64,000 bases of DNA from Rhaphigaster nebulosa (taxonomy: Eukaryota; Arthropoda; Insecta; Hemiptera; Pentatomidae): NCBI GenBank assembly GCA_948150685.1, contig OX411310.1:64751640-64815639 (forward strand), in the 5' to 3' direction. Below the pieces are notes generated by a model that had not been told where the DNA came from, ran no database searches, and saw only the letters and a program-made list of their open reading frames with translations. Position numbers and translations under genes: made by a program. Below are positions 1 to 11,235 of this stretch, in pieces (within the stretch, counting starts at the first letter, position 1; every line of letters begins with the position of its first letter).

Positions 1-1599
1 TAAGTATTAACTATATCAACATACCAGGAATAAAATTACCGAGTCTAGCAACTTAATTAATCCATTTAAAGGTCACATTTAAGCCAGGTATTTGAGCCTT
101 AAAATCGGAAAAAAGTCCCAATCAGAAAGTTCGTGAAAAACTTAAGTCAATCATTCTTCAAGCTTGATAACTGGGCTCATCAAACAGTAATAAACTAAAT
201 TTCTTCTACTCTTGCCTCGTCTTGTACAGCCAATCGGAACACAGACATTTTTTCCATGGTAATTGTTTCCGATACTAAATAGCGTGTTTATTTAAATACT
301 TTATTTTAAAATTATGAGTTCATTGATTTACTGTTTGCATTGCTCGTTAACGAGCCATTTTTATGAGGAATTATTGGATAAATCTTTTTTTTTACTTAAT
401 GTAATAGGATAAAAGTATTTTTGTTTGTGTGTCAGGTTAAATTTTTGATCACAAACATAAAATTTGGGCCAATACTATGTTATACAAACAAATCTTCCGC
501 CATTTTGTTTTTTATTACTTCAACTATAATGAGTAAAAAAATATAATTATTTAAACGTAGAAATTTTATTTATTTTTTTTCTCTCAGATTCTAATGAAAC
601 CATACAGAATTACACCAGGAGAGAATTTTATGACATCCTTAAAGAATTCAGAGGGATGAAAATAAGTTATCAAGCTTGAGGAGTGATGGGTTTAATGGAG
701 TTTTTCACAAACTTCCTTGGTTCCGACTTATTTACGGTTTTAAGGATGAAATACTCCTGTATATTTGCAACTGAATGAAAATTAAAAAAAGATTAATATA
801 ATTTTGTCCGGTTTCAAGGCTCAAAATATCCCAATGTTCGTCGCAATGTTATTACTTCATTATATTTCTCTGATTTCTGGCGTTTTAAAATGTGGGTTAA
901 TCTTTTTTTGAACAAAACATTATACCATAGACTGTATTTTCCAAGATCTTAAGTCGTGCTCTTTATTTATCATATAAAAATGGTTCTAAGCCTCATCGAG
1001 CAGTGAAAATGTTCTCAGAAAGGTGGCTTACGCCAGAATTCATAGACGCACTCGGGTGAGTTTTTTCTCCCAGCCAGAGAATAGTTCAACTTAACAAATT
1101 CAGAAACAAAACTCACATCTGATCGTGTGACATTTCTCACTTATTTTCAAGTGGTATAGGTTGAGCCCTCAAGTGAAGTTTTAGGTTACTATTTTTCAGT
1201 ATGAGTGTTATCTTTCTTTATCATAAAAACCTTTATAATAAAAGCTCTTCCAAGAACCTTTTAGGTAAGACTTCTATATACAAGTTCTGTATTATAATAG
1301 TTTTAATTATATAGAACTTTTTAAAAGAGATTGAAGTTATGGAATTGTGTCTTAATGGCAAAATGATTTCAATATTCTGCGATGTACCTGGTGTCAGATT
1401 TTATCTATCATATTATTTCAGAAATAAGTGATTATCTTATTTCATCTTAATTAAATAAATAATATTTTTTGCGATTAGTACTCAAGAAATATAACAGTTG
1501 CATAAAGTTGTTTTATTTCTTAAAATATTTTATTCCTAATGACGGAGACACTGCTGACCACTGCCACTGCTGCTGATAGCCGGAGTGCGGTCTGGAAAT
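1..1599. other. AT-rich stretch, no gene recognised
   Basis: No coding frame, repeat or structured element could be supported on either strand. The sequence is strongly AT-rich with short A and T runs. It reads as ordinary intergenic or intronic DNA. Confidence 0.5.
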
Positions 1600-1635
1600 A
1601 AACTCATAGCAAGGTAATAATACACTATTTTAATT

Positions 1636-1684
1636 TGTGCCGACGTTTCGGCCTAGGTTGCACGCCTTCATCAAGGCTAAGCAA
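1636..1684 (-). ncRNA. degenerate hammerhead-like motif (Penelope-type terminus)
   Basis: Read on the minus strand, a TTGATGA box is followed by a GGC...GCC stem and then by GAAACGTC. This is the order of hammerhead core box 1, stem II and GAAA box 2. The first core base, C3, is replaced by T (CTTGATGA instead of CTGATGA), so catalysis is doubtful. The GAAACGTCGG block is identical to the better motif near 10460. Hammerhead motifs of this minimal form are known from Penelope-like retroelements. No reverse transcriptase is seen nearby, so this would be an isolated terminus. Confidence 0.4.
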
Positions 1685-1690
1685 AAAAAA

Positions 1691-3388
1691 ATGCAAGAAT
1701 CATTAATAATAGAAGAGTAAATAAAGCACGATTGCATGAGGTAATATAAAAAAGTAAAACCCCATGTGACTTTTTGGATTATATTTAAAATTTGACGGAT
1801 TTCCATTCTGTTGAAATAGACACGTGTTTTGGGAACATAACCTAATACGTCCTACACATTTTAACTGTTTTGGAATGGTGGATAGTTTTCATTTAGATGA
1901 GAAATGCCTCGACAGTGAATCTGAGACAGATATTTTGCAGTAGCCCTCGTGTGAAAGAGACGAAGAATCGGTAAGTGACTTATCTAGTCTTAATGTACTT
2001 TTATTAAAAAAATGATTTTTATATAGTTTTTGGAAATAATTATTTTCCTTGTTAAGTACCGTTGTTTGATTTAAAAAACATCATAAGTCAATCAGTTTTA
2101 AATTTAAATGTAAACACAATGACTCTTATTGTCTTAAAAGGTAACGTAATAGGTTCAGAATCAGTCACCGTTTTAGTTCTTTTCGATTGTCTTGTACCAT
2201 CACACTTTGGCCTGGACTGTTTTATGTTGTTTTCCAAAAATTTGCGCTCTATGATTTATGGAGTTTCTGATATCAATGATTCATATAACGATTGCCATTA
2301 AATTTACATTATGTACTATTGCAATTTAAGTTCTTTCCCTTATATAGCTTCAATATTTATATGCATATATGTTATGCTAATTTTTGTATTATTTTAATAT
2401 TTCATTTTGATGAGTTCCCTTATAAGACAAATTTGTTTATAGCATAAATCTTTCAACTAGCACGATAGATTTCTCTGTTGACAAGAGCCTACGAGATGAA
2501 GAAGATATGATTGTCGATAGAGCCCGATGTGGGCCCCCGATAAGAGGATAATGAATACGCTTTTATGATGGTGGAGCTAACAAGACCTGATTGCCTCTCT
2601 TGTTTCTCTCTGTCGTTGTGGGTTACCTGCCTCAATGGCTACACTACCTTCCAGTCTCTGAATCATCTTTGCTGACTCACAAATCCATTTACTGCGGGGA
2701 ATCTGGACTATTGGATATTGTAACCTCTCCTAATAGAAAGATGTATCCATGATAGTGGATGATAGTAAAGCCTTGATAGTGGAATTTATCGCTGAGTTTT
2801 AATAGGATAACCAGAACAATAGAAGCAGTCAAGTAAACAGATTGTTATATTGAAATCTAAGATTAAATATAACTAGCATCTATCTAACCAACATTGCATC
2901 CAGTCCAATTTTAGGGCTCCTGTATTCATAATAAATAAGATATGAGTTACATTAAGCAGTTCAACAGTTTCGAGTTTCGATTTTTTTACATTTAAATAAA
3001 TCAAACCTGATAAAACTAACTTGATTTTTATTGCTCTTATTTTTTAACGTAAATTGCTATGAACAATTTTTGCAAGAAACGCTAGTTAACCAAGCTTTGT
3101 GACCTATCTGTACTACATAGCCATTTATTTTCATTAGTCTACATCATAATAATTTTGTCATACGCAAAATATTCCATGTAAACCGTTTGCCAGAATTATA
3201 ATCGTTGACCTGTTCATCAGGAATAGGTAGGATAATAAAGATTATAATTATATGTATTTCAATTAGGATTGAATAATTATTTCAAGTTAGTTTTTTTGTG
3301 GCTGAAGATTTATAGAAACAACAAATGGATCATTACTCAGGAACAGTTTAAAGGGTAAATTTGTGTAGACGTTCACTACAGTAATAGG
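1691..3388. other. no gene supported; weak coding-like frames
   Basis: A short frame at about 1875-1941 (beginning MVDSFHLDEKCLDSESETD) and a 79-codon frame at 2062-2301 are open but resemble nothing I know. A GTAAGTG at 1971 looks like a splice donor but has no partner I can support. Around 2470-2720 the sequence is somewhat less AT-rich. I see no repeats. Confidence 0.35.
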
Positions 3389-3440
3389 CAGGGCCGCCCA
3401 TAAGGCCCGATAACTTTCGGGGGGCCGAAATCGGGTCCAT
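3389..3440 (+). mobile_element. possible hAT-type left terminus
   Basis: The sequence begins CAGGGCCGCCCATAAGGCCC and continues into a G-rich run. The CAGGGCCG start is typical of many hAT and hAT-derived non-autonomous ends. No matching CGGCCCTG right end or 8-bp target duplication was found, so this may be a fragment or a coincidence. Confidence 0.25.
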
Positions 3441-4605
3441 ATCGGGAAATAGATAAAACAAACATTTTTGGATTAAAAAAATTCAAAATATGATTATTAT
3501 GTAGCAAAAATATTGAAATATTACCTATATTGGACGTTATTAGTTAAGGAAAATATATTTGCAATGAGTTCTCGGTAACATTTTTATGCCCGTCTATGGC
3601 CATAGGATGTATGTTTTGGGATGTCGGCTATGTAAATAGAAAACAGAATGCGACAAAGTAGGTACTGATATGAAGAATCCAAGCGGACTGAGGAAATAGG
3701 GATGAAGAAGCTAAATATTTCCGATATTATTCTCTTTTTAACTACCAAAGAAAGGAAAATCCTATAAGCCAAGAAGACAATATTATAGGCTTATAAAAGA
3801 TACTCGGAGCCAGGCGGTGTTTGTTTATGCATCCAGTGAAGTTTATAAATAAAAGGAAAATTTATGAAGCAATTTATGAAGTTTTCATAAGAAAGCCCCC
3901 CGCAGAAGAGATAAAGACGAAGCCCGAGGCTAGCGAAGAGGGACCCCGACTTCATTACGCAAAGCATCTTCCCCTCTTCCCCACCATTTCGGCTAATATT
4001 CATCAATTGTTTAACAGCTTTCTCTTGCAAAGTTTTAAATTAATTTCATTGTTCCTTGGAGTAGCTATTTGTCCTAAGCTTAGCGTCCATCTGTCGTCGC
4101 CCTTACTTTACAGGACCTTCAAATCTGCGAATTTCAAGTTATTTTTATTAAATACCATAGACTTTTTTAAAACTTTATTTTCTTTTTCAAATTGCGTTGC
4201 AGATTTGTATTAATCTTAAATAGGCGAGCAAAAGAGAACATCCAATTATTCTTTATTTTCTTCCTTACAAAATACACTAAAATAACAATTGAATCGTTGA
4301 TTTGTGATTGTCTCCAAGTTAAGAGACTAATGGCATTGTTTCGAATCTTCCTGTAATTACCTAATTCCTTTAGTTTTTGTATTTCTTCTCGATATTTCGA
4401 TTATTTTTAAAACAGGTATCTTTTTCTGAAGATAACAACTCACAACCAAGTCAATGAAATATTTTTTATAATACTATAGTTATATATTTTAATAAATAGT
4501 ATAGTTGTACAAGTTTGAAATATAATAAAATTCATGAATCACACCTTTTATTAGGTTGTTAATTTTTAAATATTGAGAGATTAAATTATTAATCAATCAT
4601 AGATT
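3441..4605. other. no gene supported
   Basis: Overlapping frames of 130 codons (plus, 3821-4213) and 79 codons (minus, 3791-4030) share the same patch of about 3880-3990, which is merely less AT-rich. Neither protein has a recognisable motif, and opposite-strand overlap of this kind is usually chance. The rest is AT-rich. Confidence 0.4.
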
Positions 4606-4613
4606 AAAATATC

Positions 4614-4645
4614 TGATTTGGACACCACATGACTTCCTTGAACGC
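4614..4645 (-). repeat. 32-bp terminus shared with the 1 kb dispersed repeat
   Basis: By eye, 28 of 32 bases match 27111-27142, including the core ACATGACTTCCTTG, and a shared AAAATATC precedes both. It lies immediately past the 3' end of the RTE-like relic. Either the RTE-like family and the 1 kb repeat share a 3' end, or the relic inserted beside a repeat fragment. Confidence 0.6.
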
Positions 4646-4649
4646 GTTA

Positions 4650-5470
4650 CCTTGCCTCCATGGCGCTTCAACCCGGGATGGGTCTTGGCCTCCTCAAAGA
4701 GCCGCCGCCATTCGGATCTATCTTGCGCAACCGCCTTCCAGTTCCTGATCCCAAGTATGCTTCGAATATCCGCTGCCACATCATCAGCCCATCTCAGCCT
4801 GGGTCTTCCAGCTCTTCGGGGGTTAGGATGTCCTCAAGTATTTTCCTCGGGATCTCTTGTCCATTCATTCTGGCCACATGACCTGCCTAACCAAGCCTCT
4901 CTAACTACAAAAACTGTATCCGGTTAGCCATAGGTGTCATATAGTTCTCTGTTTTTCCTTATCCTCCACATAGCCATATCCCTGACTGCTCCAATAATAC
5001 AACGTCGAATTTTTCGTTCAAAGATCATCAAGTCCCTTTCGTCGTGCTTGGAGATGGTCCAGGTCTGCGAGGCATAAGTTAGTACAGGTCGGATAAGAAT
5101 CTTATAAAGGATCAACTTGGTTTGCCTACTGATTAGCCTGCTGCGAAAGATCTGGAGAAGACCGAAATAACATCTGTTGGCAGCTTTGAGGCGCTTCTTA
5201 ATCTCAGCAGACATATCATTTCCTGCTGATCCCAAGAGTGATCCGAGGTAACTAAACTCCTTATGATGCTCGAATGTGTAGGATCCCACTACTAAAGGTT
5301 TGTTATCTCCGGTTCGAGTGTACATATATTTGGACTCAGCCTGGTTTAATAGTTCCATTAATGAAGCTGCTCAGAAGAGGTTGGTTGTGGCTTCTACTAG
5401 GGCTGATCTGGAACTGGCTACTATGTCCAAGTCGTCAGCAAAACCAAGTACCTGCACTAAGCGGGAAAAT
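4650..5470 (-). pseudogene. RT palm (FADD) and post-RT C-terminus of the RTE-like relic
   Basis: Upstream of the longest frame, the minus strand reads GTIFPRLVQVLGFADDLDIV; FADD, the polymerase catalytic pair, is encoded at 5431-5442. A stop follows about 20 codons later. A 144-codon open frame (5358-4924) then carries ESKYMYTRTGD, EFSYLGSLLGSAGNDMSAEI, SRLISRQTKLILYKILIRP and DLMIFERKIRRCIIGAVRD, the usual post-RT order of this family. A further frame ends RNWKAVAQDRSEWRRLFEEA (about 4740-4665), the normal carboxyl end. The order is intact but the reading frame is not. Confidence 0.85.
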
Positions 5471-5592
5471 ATCGTGCCATGAAGTTGGATACCTCAATCC
5501 CTTATTATCTTTTCTAAATTAAAGAGAAGCTAGGCACGTTCATCTCTCTACCTTAATCCCTTATCGGATGGGAACTCCTGGGAACACTCAGA

Positions 5593-5880
5593 TTACATCC
5601 GGACCTGGCAACTTACGTCCTTCATCGGTAATTTAACAAGCAAATCAATGTATGGAGGATGTTCATTTCTTCCAAAGCTTCTTACAATTTTACCCTCTAA
5701 ATGCTGTCGTATGCACTTCTGAAGGCCACGAAAAGATGGTGCGTGGGCAGTTAGCTTGTAATCATGATCTTTCTCCAGGATGGTTCTCAAGATGAAGATT
5801 TGGTCCACAGTGGATCTGCCTCGATGAAAGCCAGCCTGATACCCTCCAATCTGCCCTCTGCGAATGACGTTAATCTATTG
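5593..5880 (-). pseudogene. reverse transcriptase finger/palm fragment of the RTE-like relic
   Basis: The minus-strand frame contains VDQIFILRTILEK, the counterpart of the RT segment in which a bound template region is followed by a D-x-x-K-A-Y-D box. The parallel copy at 25580 reads ATVDQIFSIRTVLEK at the same place. After KDHDYKLTAHAPSFRGLQ the expected FIDF-x-KAYD aspartate box is lost to substitution. The frame recovers downstream as LVKLPMKDVSCQVRM. It is bounded by stops and cannot encode a working polymerase. Confidence 0.75.
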
Positions 5881-6299
5881 AAGAATACGATTGAGAAAAC
5901 CTTCTAGGCACACGAATGCACGGAAATTTTTTCCTCTTCTCTCCTTTTTCTCCTGGACAACTCCGTGGCTCTCCTCGTATAACGTTTGCTAACCATATTA
6001 CGGTGTGCATCGTTCTTAGCGCCATTAATCCGTTTGCAATCCCCATCAAACCACTTACTCCTTCTGGGTTCTTACTTGACTAGAATCTCTTCAGCTCAGT
6101 TTTCCAATGCTTTCCCTAATCTGTACAGACATCATTAACATTTTCTGAATCTGCAGATCTAAGCTCATCTCATCTCATCAGCGTGCGTTGAAACGCTTCA
6201 CAGATATCTTTTGCTTTTCTGTGTACCATTTTTTGGGCACTTGAACACTCCGGGTCCTGGTCTTTGAGATTCTTGCTCTGATTCGAGCAATTACCAGGT

Positions 6300-6620
6300 A
6301 ATGATCAGAATCAGCATTAGTCCCTTCTAAGGTTCGATTGCTCAGTAGATTTAATTTGTGGTGGCACTAATAAGGATACGATCGATCTGGTTGGATGTAA
6401 TTCCATCAGGAGATTTCCAGATAGCCTTATAAATTCGACGCTCGGGAAAAAGAGTGCTCCCAATGTCCATATTTCTTGATGTAGCGAAGTCTGTAAGTCT
6501 CTTTCCGTTGTCATTACTCGTCTCATAAATACTCGTCTCAGTGAATTGAAAATTAGATCTTTCAATTCGTCCTCATCAAATCTTAGCCATTCTCTTCTCT
6601 GTATCTATGGGAGAGTTAGC
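6300..6620 (-). pseudogene. endonuclease C-terminal fragment of the RTE-like relic
   Basis: Translating the minus strand gives TSNDNGKRLTDFATSRNM, then IGSTLFPERRIYKAIWKS, then PDGITSNQIDRILISATTN and a stop near 6356. In a shifted frame it continues NADSDHYLVIARIR. These match the conserved end of the endonuclease/exonuclease/phosphatase fold of non-LTR elements: W-x-S-P-D-G, then N-Q-I-D-x-I-L-I, then the catalytic SDH box. In an active element this enzyme would nick target DNA to prime reverse transcription. The N-terminal half is missing. At least one frameshift separates the D-x-I-L-I segment from the SDH segment, so this is dead sequence. Confidence 0.8.
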
Positions 6621-9574
6621 CATATCGTTTAATATATGGAATAGGTACGCTTCTAATCAATTTTTTTTAGGTATAGTTCGGATTATAGAATGGTTCAGAT
6701 TAGCGAAGTTTGGATATGTGGGAATCAACTGTACATCACTAAATAATCACATGTTTAACGCAGGATGAGAATGGCCACGAATCCATTTGGCCGATGAAAC
6801 CCCGAAATGAATAGAGCTTTGGCTAATGTTTGAAAATTTACTAATATTTTCATTTATTTCACAAAATAATTGAAAAAATGTTACCTTTATTCGTAGAAGG
6901 AGTTCCAGCACCACAACTAACGATAAGGTGATCTCTAACTAACGGTATGTTTAAGGAGATAGCCACAGCGCAAGAAATTTTGCCAATTAAAATTACTCTT
7001 CATAGCAAAATATACTTAATTTTTTTCTGCTTAAACAGCTTAGATTTAAATTATTCACAAGATATAAACTTGTATACAATTATCCAAGCTCATATAAGCC
7101 ACCAGTAAATGAGAGAAAAAATTGACTGGGAAGGGGGGAGAGGAGGTCTGTAGGCCAAAGTCACATTTTCTTTTCTTTCGGCCATTCTCACCCAGTTGAC
7201 GTTAGTGAAATGATTTCCAACAGTCTAAAATAGACAGACATTAGCTAATCTTTACCATAGGCCTTTTATATCATTAGCTATGGTTCTAGTATATGTTGAA
7301 CTGTTGAACTAGTGATGTTCTATCAGTATGTGGTGAGTCTCTTTTTTAGTGTTACAGTAGTGATAAACCTGGTCTGCTTTAATCTGATTTGTGGTTTGAT
7401 GCTTCCATAAAATGTACAATGCAGTCCTGTTAATACCTGAATTGACAGAATTTTGACTGGTTAATTATTTACTGCGATTTGAGTTATTCAAGACTTTGTT
7501 TGGAATCTCTAAATATTAATATTTTCTATACACTTGAGATATTGCTCTTAATTCATTTAATATAATTTATATTGGGTTACGATATATTTAACTAGCGATA
7601 TTAAAATAGTTTACGTCACTAACGAAATGCTTACTCCTTGCAAGTGTGAATAGTTAGCAATTCTGCTCCTTAGTGGCGAATTCCTGGAGTGCAAAGTGAG
7701 CCCTAAAGACAGGCCATTGACGCCATCTTTGCCCAGAAGACCCTCAGCTTCCAGGAAAGCCGATAGTCACTACCTGAAGAGCCCAGCCTTTTAAACCTTC
7801 CCTCCTCTTTAACTTACAAATAGACGTTTCCCCGAACAAAGACGTCGGGTATGTTGCCACAATTTATAACACCAGAGGATACAGCCATTGTATGTGCACG
7901 GCTGCATCATATTTCACTGATGAGATCAAATTACGGGCGCCTTTCGGATAAATATTCCCGCCGCTTCCACATATTTCTATTCCAAAGTTTTATAAAATCC
8001 TTCACAGATTTTTTGAGCTCTATTTAGAGAGTTGTGGCGATTTTATGTATAATGTATATCCTTTCTAGCGGATTCGTACGTATTTTATTTATTTGTGTTA
8101 TCATTACAAACAGTCCACAGCAAAGGTCTACTGATATACAATACTAATACTATTAATTTATAATATTTTTATATGATATATAATAACAGTTTCATGATCT
8201 ATTGATTATATAGATGGAAGGGTGGATGAGTATGGATACTAATAGGATAGATATGGTGGATAAAGATACTGAAAAGAATTACAATACAACATATTTGTAA
8301 AATAACAATAGTTAATAAATTTGTATATAAAATAAAATTGAACAAAAATAAAATCTCAAAAAAAAAAAAAATAATACTGACCAATTCTGTTGTAAAAATA
8401 ACGAGAGTTAGCCAATCAGAAACATTTTATGCTTGATATGCATAGTATGTAAAAATAAATTAATTTACATTTGCCCAGAATTACTTTCTTTTTCAGCAAT
8501 TAAATTTAAAAATTTATTAATTTAAATTTGTTGATTTATTTTAATCCTGTTAATATTCCACCATCTTACATAAAACGTTCTAATAAAAAAGTTATTGTTT
8601 TGTTTTGAAACTTTTAACTGTAAATATTTCTTACCTATAACTTATCTATGGGAAAAGAATATAATGCTCAATGTTCATATTTATAAAATATATAGCAAAT
8701 AAATAAATAAAAATAAATAAAACCAGCTAAGAATTAAAAATCTCTTAATAAATGCTAAAATTATTCTGGCAATCAGTACAAAATAACTTTATTTTCTATG
8801 GAATCAAGATAAAAAGTAAACATCAACTGTTCCTTTGAAAAGATTTGTTAAACGATCTAGCATTCAATAATAAAATAATACTGTTACAAATATTTGAAAA
8901 TGTAATTCAATACAATAAAATATGAAAATCTTCCAAAGAACAGACTGTATTTGTATAAATTGTAAAAGTAGTTAAATAAATAAGCCCTTTTATGATTTAT
9001 TTCAAACCATGAACTTTTTATAGAACACTTTATTTCAAATAAATAAATTAAAAAAAAAATAATGTTAACTAAAGTAAGTATTTCATGTATTTTTTCAATG
9101 CAAATAATAATATTTATGCAAATAGCATATATTTCCCAAATTAAAATACAAAATGGTAATTAAAACACCGTGTATATGTGTATTGTATTAGTAATAATTT
9201 ATGATATCCACCACTATTGAACATATGTATTGTAATTTAATATTACCTTTAAATAATTTAATTATTAATTTACTTAACCAGTTTCTTGGATTAATCGTCA
9301 ATCCTTAATTAGTAGATAACTTATAGATTCTGGATATAAAATATGTACCATTTCATGTTAGTCGAGGAAAACTATGTTATTTCATTAAAACTTGAAAAGA
9401 ACACTACAATAAAAGTTTTTTTTTGCGAAAATGTGTAGAAATAATTGCATTAGGAGGTAATAAGTTATTTCAAGAGAAAATTTGCTAATTTTATAAGACT
9501 CAAGGATACATTTGTTGAACAGGCTGTCATAAACCTATATATTTAAAAAAATATAAAATTCTCATTATAAAAGG
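6621..9574. other. mostly unique AT-rich DNA, no gene supported
   Basis: No transposon protein or long inverted repeat was recognised. About 7100-7200 and 7660-7990 are less AT-rich (see the separate entry for the second). From 8000 to 9570 the sequence is very AT-rich with A-runs, and its short open frames are of low complexity. Confidence 0.45.
7660..7990. other. GC-richer unique island
   Basis: About 330 bp with clearly higher GC than its surroundings, without repeats or a persuasive frame. It includes pyrimidine-rich patches and motifs such as ACGTCGGGTATGTTGCC. Islands of this type recur through the window and may be conserved non-coding elements or untranslated exon sequence. This is inference from composition. 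Confidence 0.35.
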
Positions 9575-9618
9575 ATGTACAAAATTAATGACTGTTTTTC
9601 AACAAAAAGTTTATATTT

Positions 9619-10202
9619 TTATCTCTTTAAGATATTACAAAATACATCCCACTGTGATCCACTGTTGCCATCTTTCAGCCAGTTGTTCGAGGATACGCTG
9701 GTACGGCTATCGAAAAACTCTTGCACCGCAATTTCTACCTCTGCAAAATTATTTATTTTTTTCTCTTTAAGAAAGCGGACCATGGAACGAAATCTTAATG
9801 ATAATCTTATGGAGTGAGATCTGGACAGTATGTTGGGTATGGACAGAATTTGGGTCCTCCGAAGATTCTTCAAATTATCCCTATTCCGGACTACAAAGCT
9901 ATGACCGAGCGTTATCCTGCTGAAACAGAACACCATTACGATCAACCATACTCGTAGCTGGGTAATTCTGTGATAAATTCACATGCATCCTGTCTAACTG
10001 TTCGTAGTAAAGTTCAGAGTTCAGAGACTACAGCTGATTAACTAAGGCTTCATAGGACGGGACAAATATTTTAAAACTCGTAGCTGGGTAATTCTGTGAT
10101 AAATTCGCATGCATCCTGTCTAACTGTTCGTAGTAAAGTTCAGAGTTCAGAGACTACAGCTGATTAACTAAGGCTTCATAGGACGGGACAAATATTTTAA
10201 AA
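9619..10202 (-). mobile_element. mariner transposase relic, C-terminal half
   Basis: The minus strand reads LNSELYYEQLDRMHVNLSQN, YPATSM, then VDRNGVLFQQDNAR. This matches mariner transposases, in which QQDNARPH contains the second catalytic aspartate (codon 9914-9916). After a frameshift the frame continues GHSFVVRNRDNLKNL. Another shift leads to LFRSMVRFLKEKKINNFAEV and EIAVQEFFDS, the usual mariner tail, with a stop at 9619. The expected YSPDLAPSDYH third-aspartate box is only a trace (PDLTP-DYH), broken by stops. The N-terminal DNA-binding part and both inverted repeats were not found. The element is long dead, and part of it was later tandemly duplicated. Confidence 0.8.
9951..10202. repeat. 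126-bp tandem duplication (two copies)
   Basis: Units 9951-10076 and 10077-10202 are identical except for one base (TTCACATG versus TTCGCATG). The unit lies inside the mariner relic and encodes the LNSELYYEQLDRMHVNLSQN segment. At 126 bp it equals exactly 42 codons, so the frame is kept. The near-identity shows that the duplication is recent compared with the decay of the surrounding transposase. Confidence 0.95.
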
Positions 10203-10369
10203 CAAGCTTACTTAATCCTTCACACAAGAATATTAATTATTGAGTATTAATTAATATTTGATGTACGTATTTACATTCCTCGATAAAATTTGATAAAACA
10301 GTCTTTTTTTTTAGTTTGTATATACCCCATTATATAAAAATCAAATTTCTTGGAAGATCAATTTTATTA
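10203..10369. other. short AT-rich spacer
   Basis: Spacer between the mariner relic and the left arm of the Penelope-type inverted pair. Nothing is recognised. Confidence 0.4.
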
Positions 10370-10455
10370 TGCTATGATCTTTTTAGTAAAAACGTAAACT
10401 CCCCTTGGCAACGATTTAACGATTTATTTACCACATCTATTCTTTTTTACATCTT

Positions 10456-10495
10456 CACCGACGTTTCGGAGTATTCCTCCGTCGTCAGAATATTT
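10456..10495 (-). ncRNA. hammerhead ribozyme motif
   Basis: On the minus strand CTGACGA (10482-10488) is followed by a perfect 5-bp stem II, CGGAG/CTCCG, with a 5-nt loop (10467-10481). GAAA comes next, then CGTC. This is the complete conserved core of a hammerhead, with a minimal stem III as reported for Penelope-like elements. Stem I would be weak (mostly G-U and A-U pairs). If transcribed, the RNA might cleave after the GTC, possibly only as a dimer. Activity is untested. Confidence 0.65.
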
Positions 10496-11192
10496 CTCTT
10501 CTTTGATATAACATAAATAACAACCACTTAATATTTATAAAATTATTGTACACAGTTTAGTTAAATTATTTTGTTAGTTTGTTAGTTATTTAGTTTGTTT
10601 TTCTCTTTCTGTATTATATCTTAATTTTTTCTATATTATAATTATTGTATTCTATGAGTCTAAGCCAATTCATTTATTCATCAATGTCCAGATAGTGGCT
10701 CTTTGAATTTATTCTGCCTGTCTTAAAGTTAACTACATTATTTATATTTATTATAATGTATTTTTCTTCCATTGGTTTTCTACTTCTTGTATTTTTCCCA
10801 TTTTTCAATATTTTAGGATTTTCAATATCGAATTTTTGATTACTAAGTATCATAGGTAAAATTGTAGTTGGTAGGCAAACGAAAATATAGATATCAATGA
10901 GCACAAAGTTCATTAAAGTAGAATATAGTAAAGCAGAGTACTTGTACACTCTGTAAAATTAGTATAATTGAGTAATTAATATTTAATAAATGAGACGAAA
11001 TAAAATTATATGGATACTGAAGGACCTAGAGAACAACGTATAACGATTCGATAAAGGAAAATGTTTTTTTTTTGTTTTTTTTTAAGTTATTATTTTATAG
11101 AGAATTTAAACAATATAACTAAAATATGTGCAATAATTTTTATAAATAATTATTGGTTATGGTTTATGTTGTATTATAGAAGAAAAATATCT

Positions 11193-11235
11193 TAAGGACT
11201 GAGGAACTCTGAAACGTCGGCGAAGATGTAAAAAG
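11193..11235 (+). ncRNA. decayed hammerhead partner in the inverted arm
   Basis: On the plus strand ACTGAGGAACTCTGAAACGTCGGCGAAGATG keeps the GAAACGTCGG half but has lost a proper CTGANGA box and the 5-bp stem II (GAGGAACTC remains). It is the inverted counterpart of the better motif at 10456-10495. Confidence 0.5.

Larger units (their letters stand above)
4606..6620 (-). mobile_element. RTE-like non-LTR retrotransposon relic (endonuclease to RT C-terminus)
   Basis: Minus-strand relic of a non-LTR retrotransposon, 5'-truncated inside the endonuclease. Domains follow in order: the C-terminal part of an apurinic-type endonuclease (6620-6300), a connector, a reverse transcriptase fragment with a template-binding region (about 5860-5590), a palm with FADD (5431-5442) and the post-RT region (5358-4650). 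The protein style (DNGKRLTDFA, DGITSNQIDRILI, FADDLDIV, TYASQTWTISKHDERDL) fits the RTE group common in arthropods; the clade call is from memory. Several frameshifts and stops break the frame, so it cannot be active. Its 3' end runs within about 20 bp into a 32-bp terminus also found at one end of a 1 kb dispersed repeat (27111 and 31898). Confidence 0.85.

Noticed and set aside
3791..4213. 130-codon plus frame as a host gene
   Set aside because: It overlaps an open frame on the other strand, has no domain, and becomes low complexity (Phe, Leu, Ser) after residue 60.
9575..9817. Plus-strand frames over the mariner relic
   Set aside because: They lie opposite recognisable mariner protein on the minus strand and have no motif of their own.
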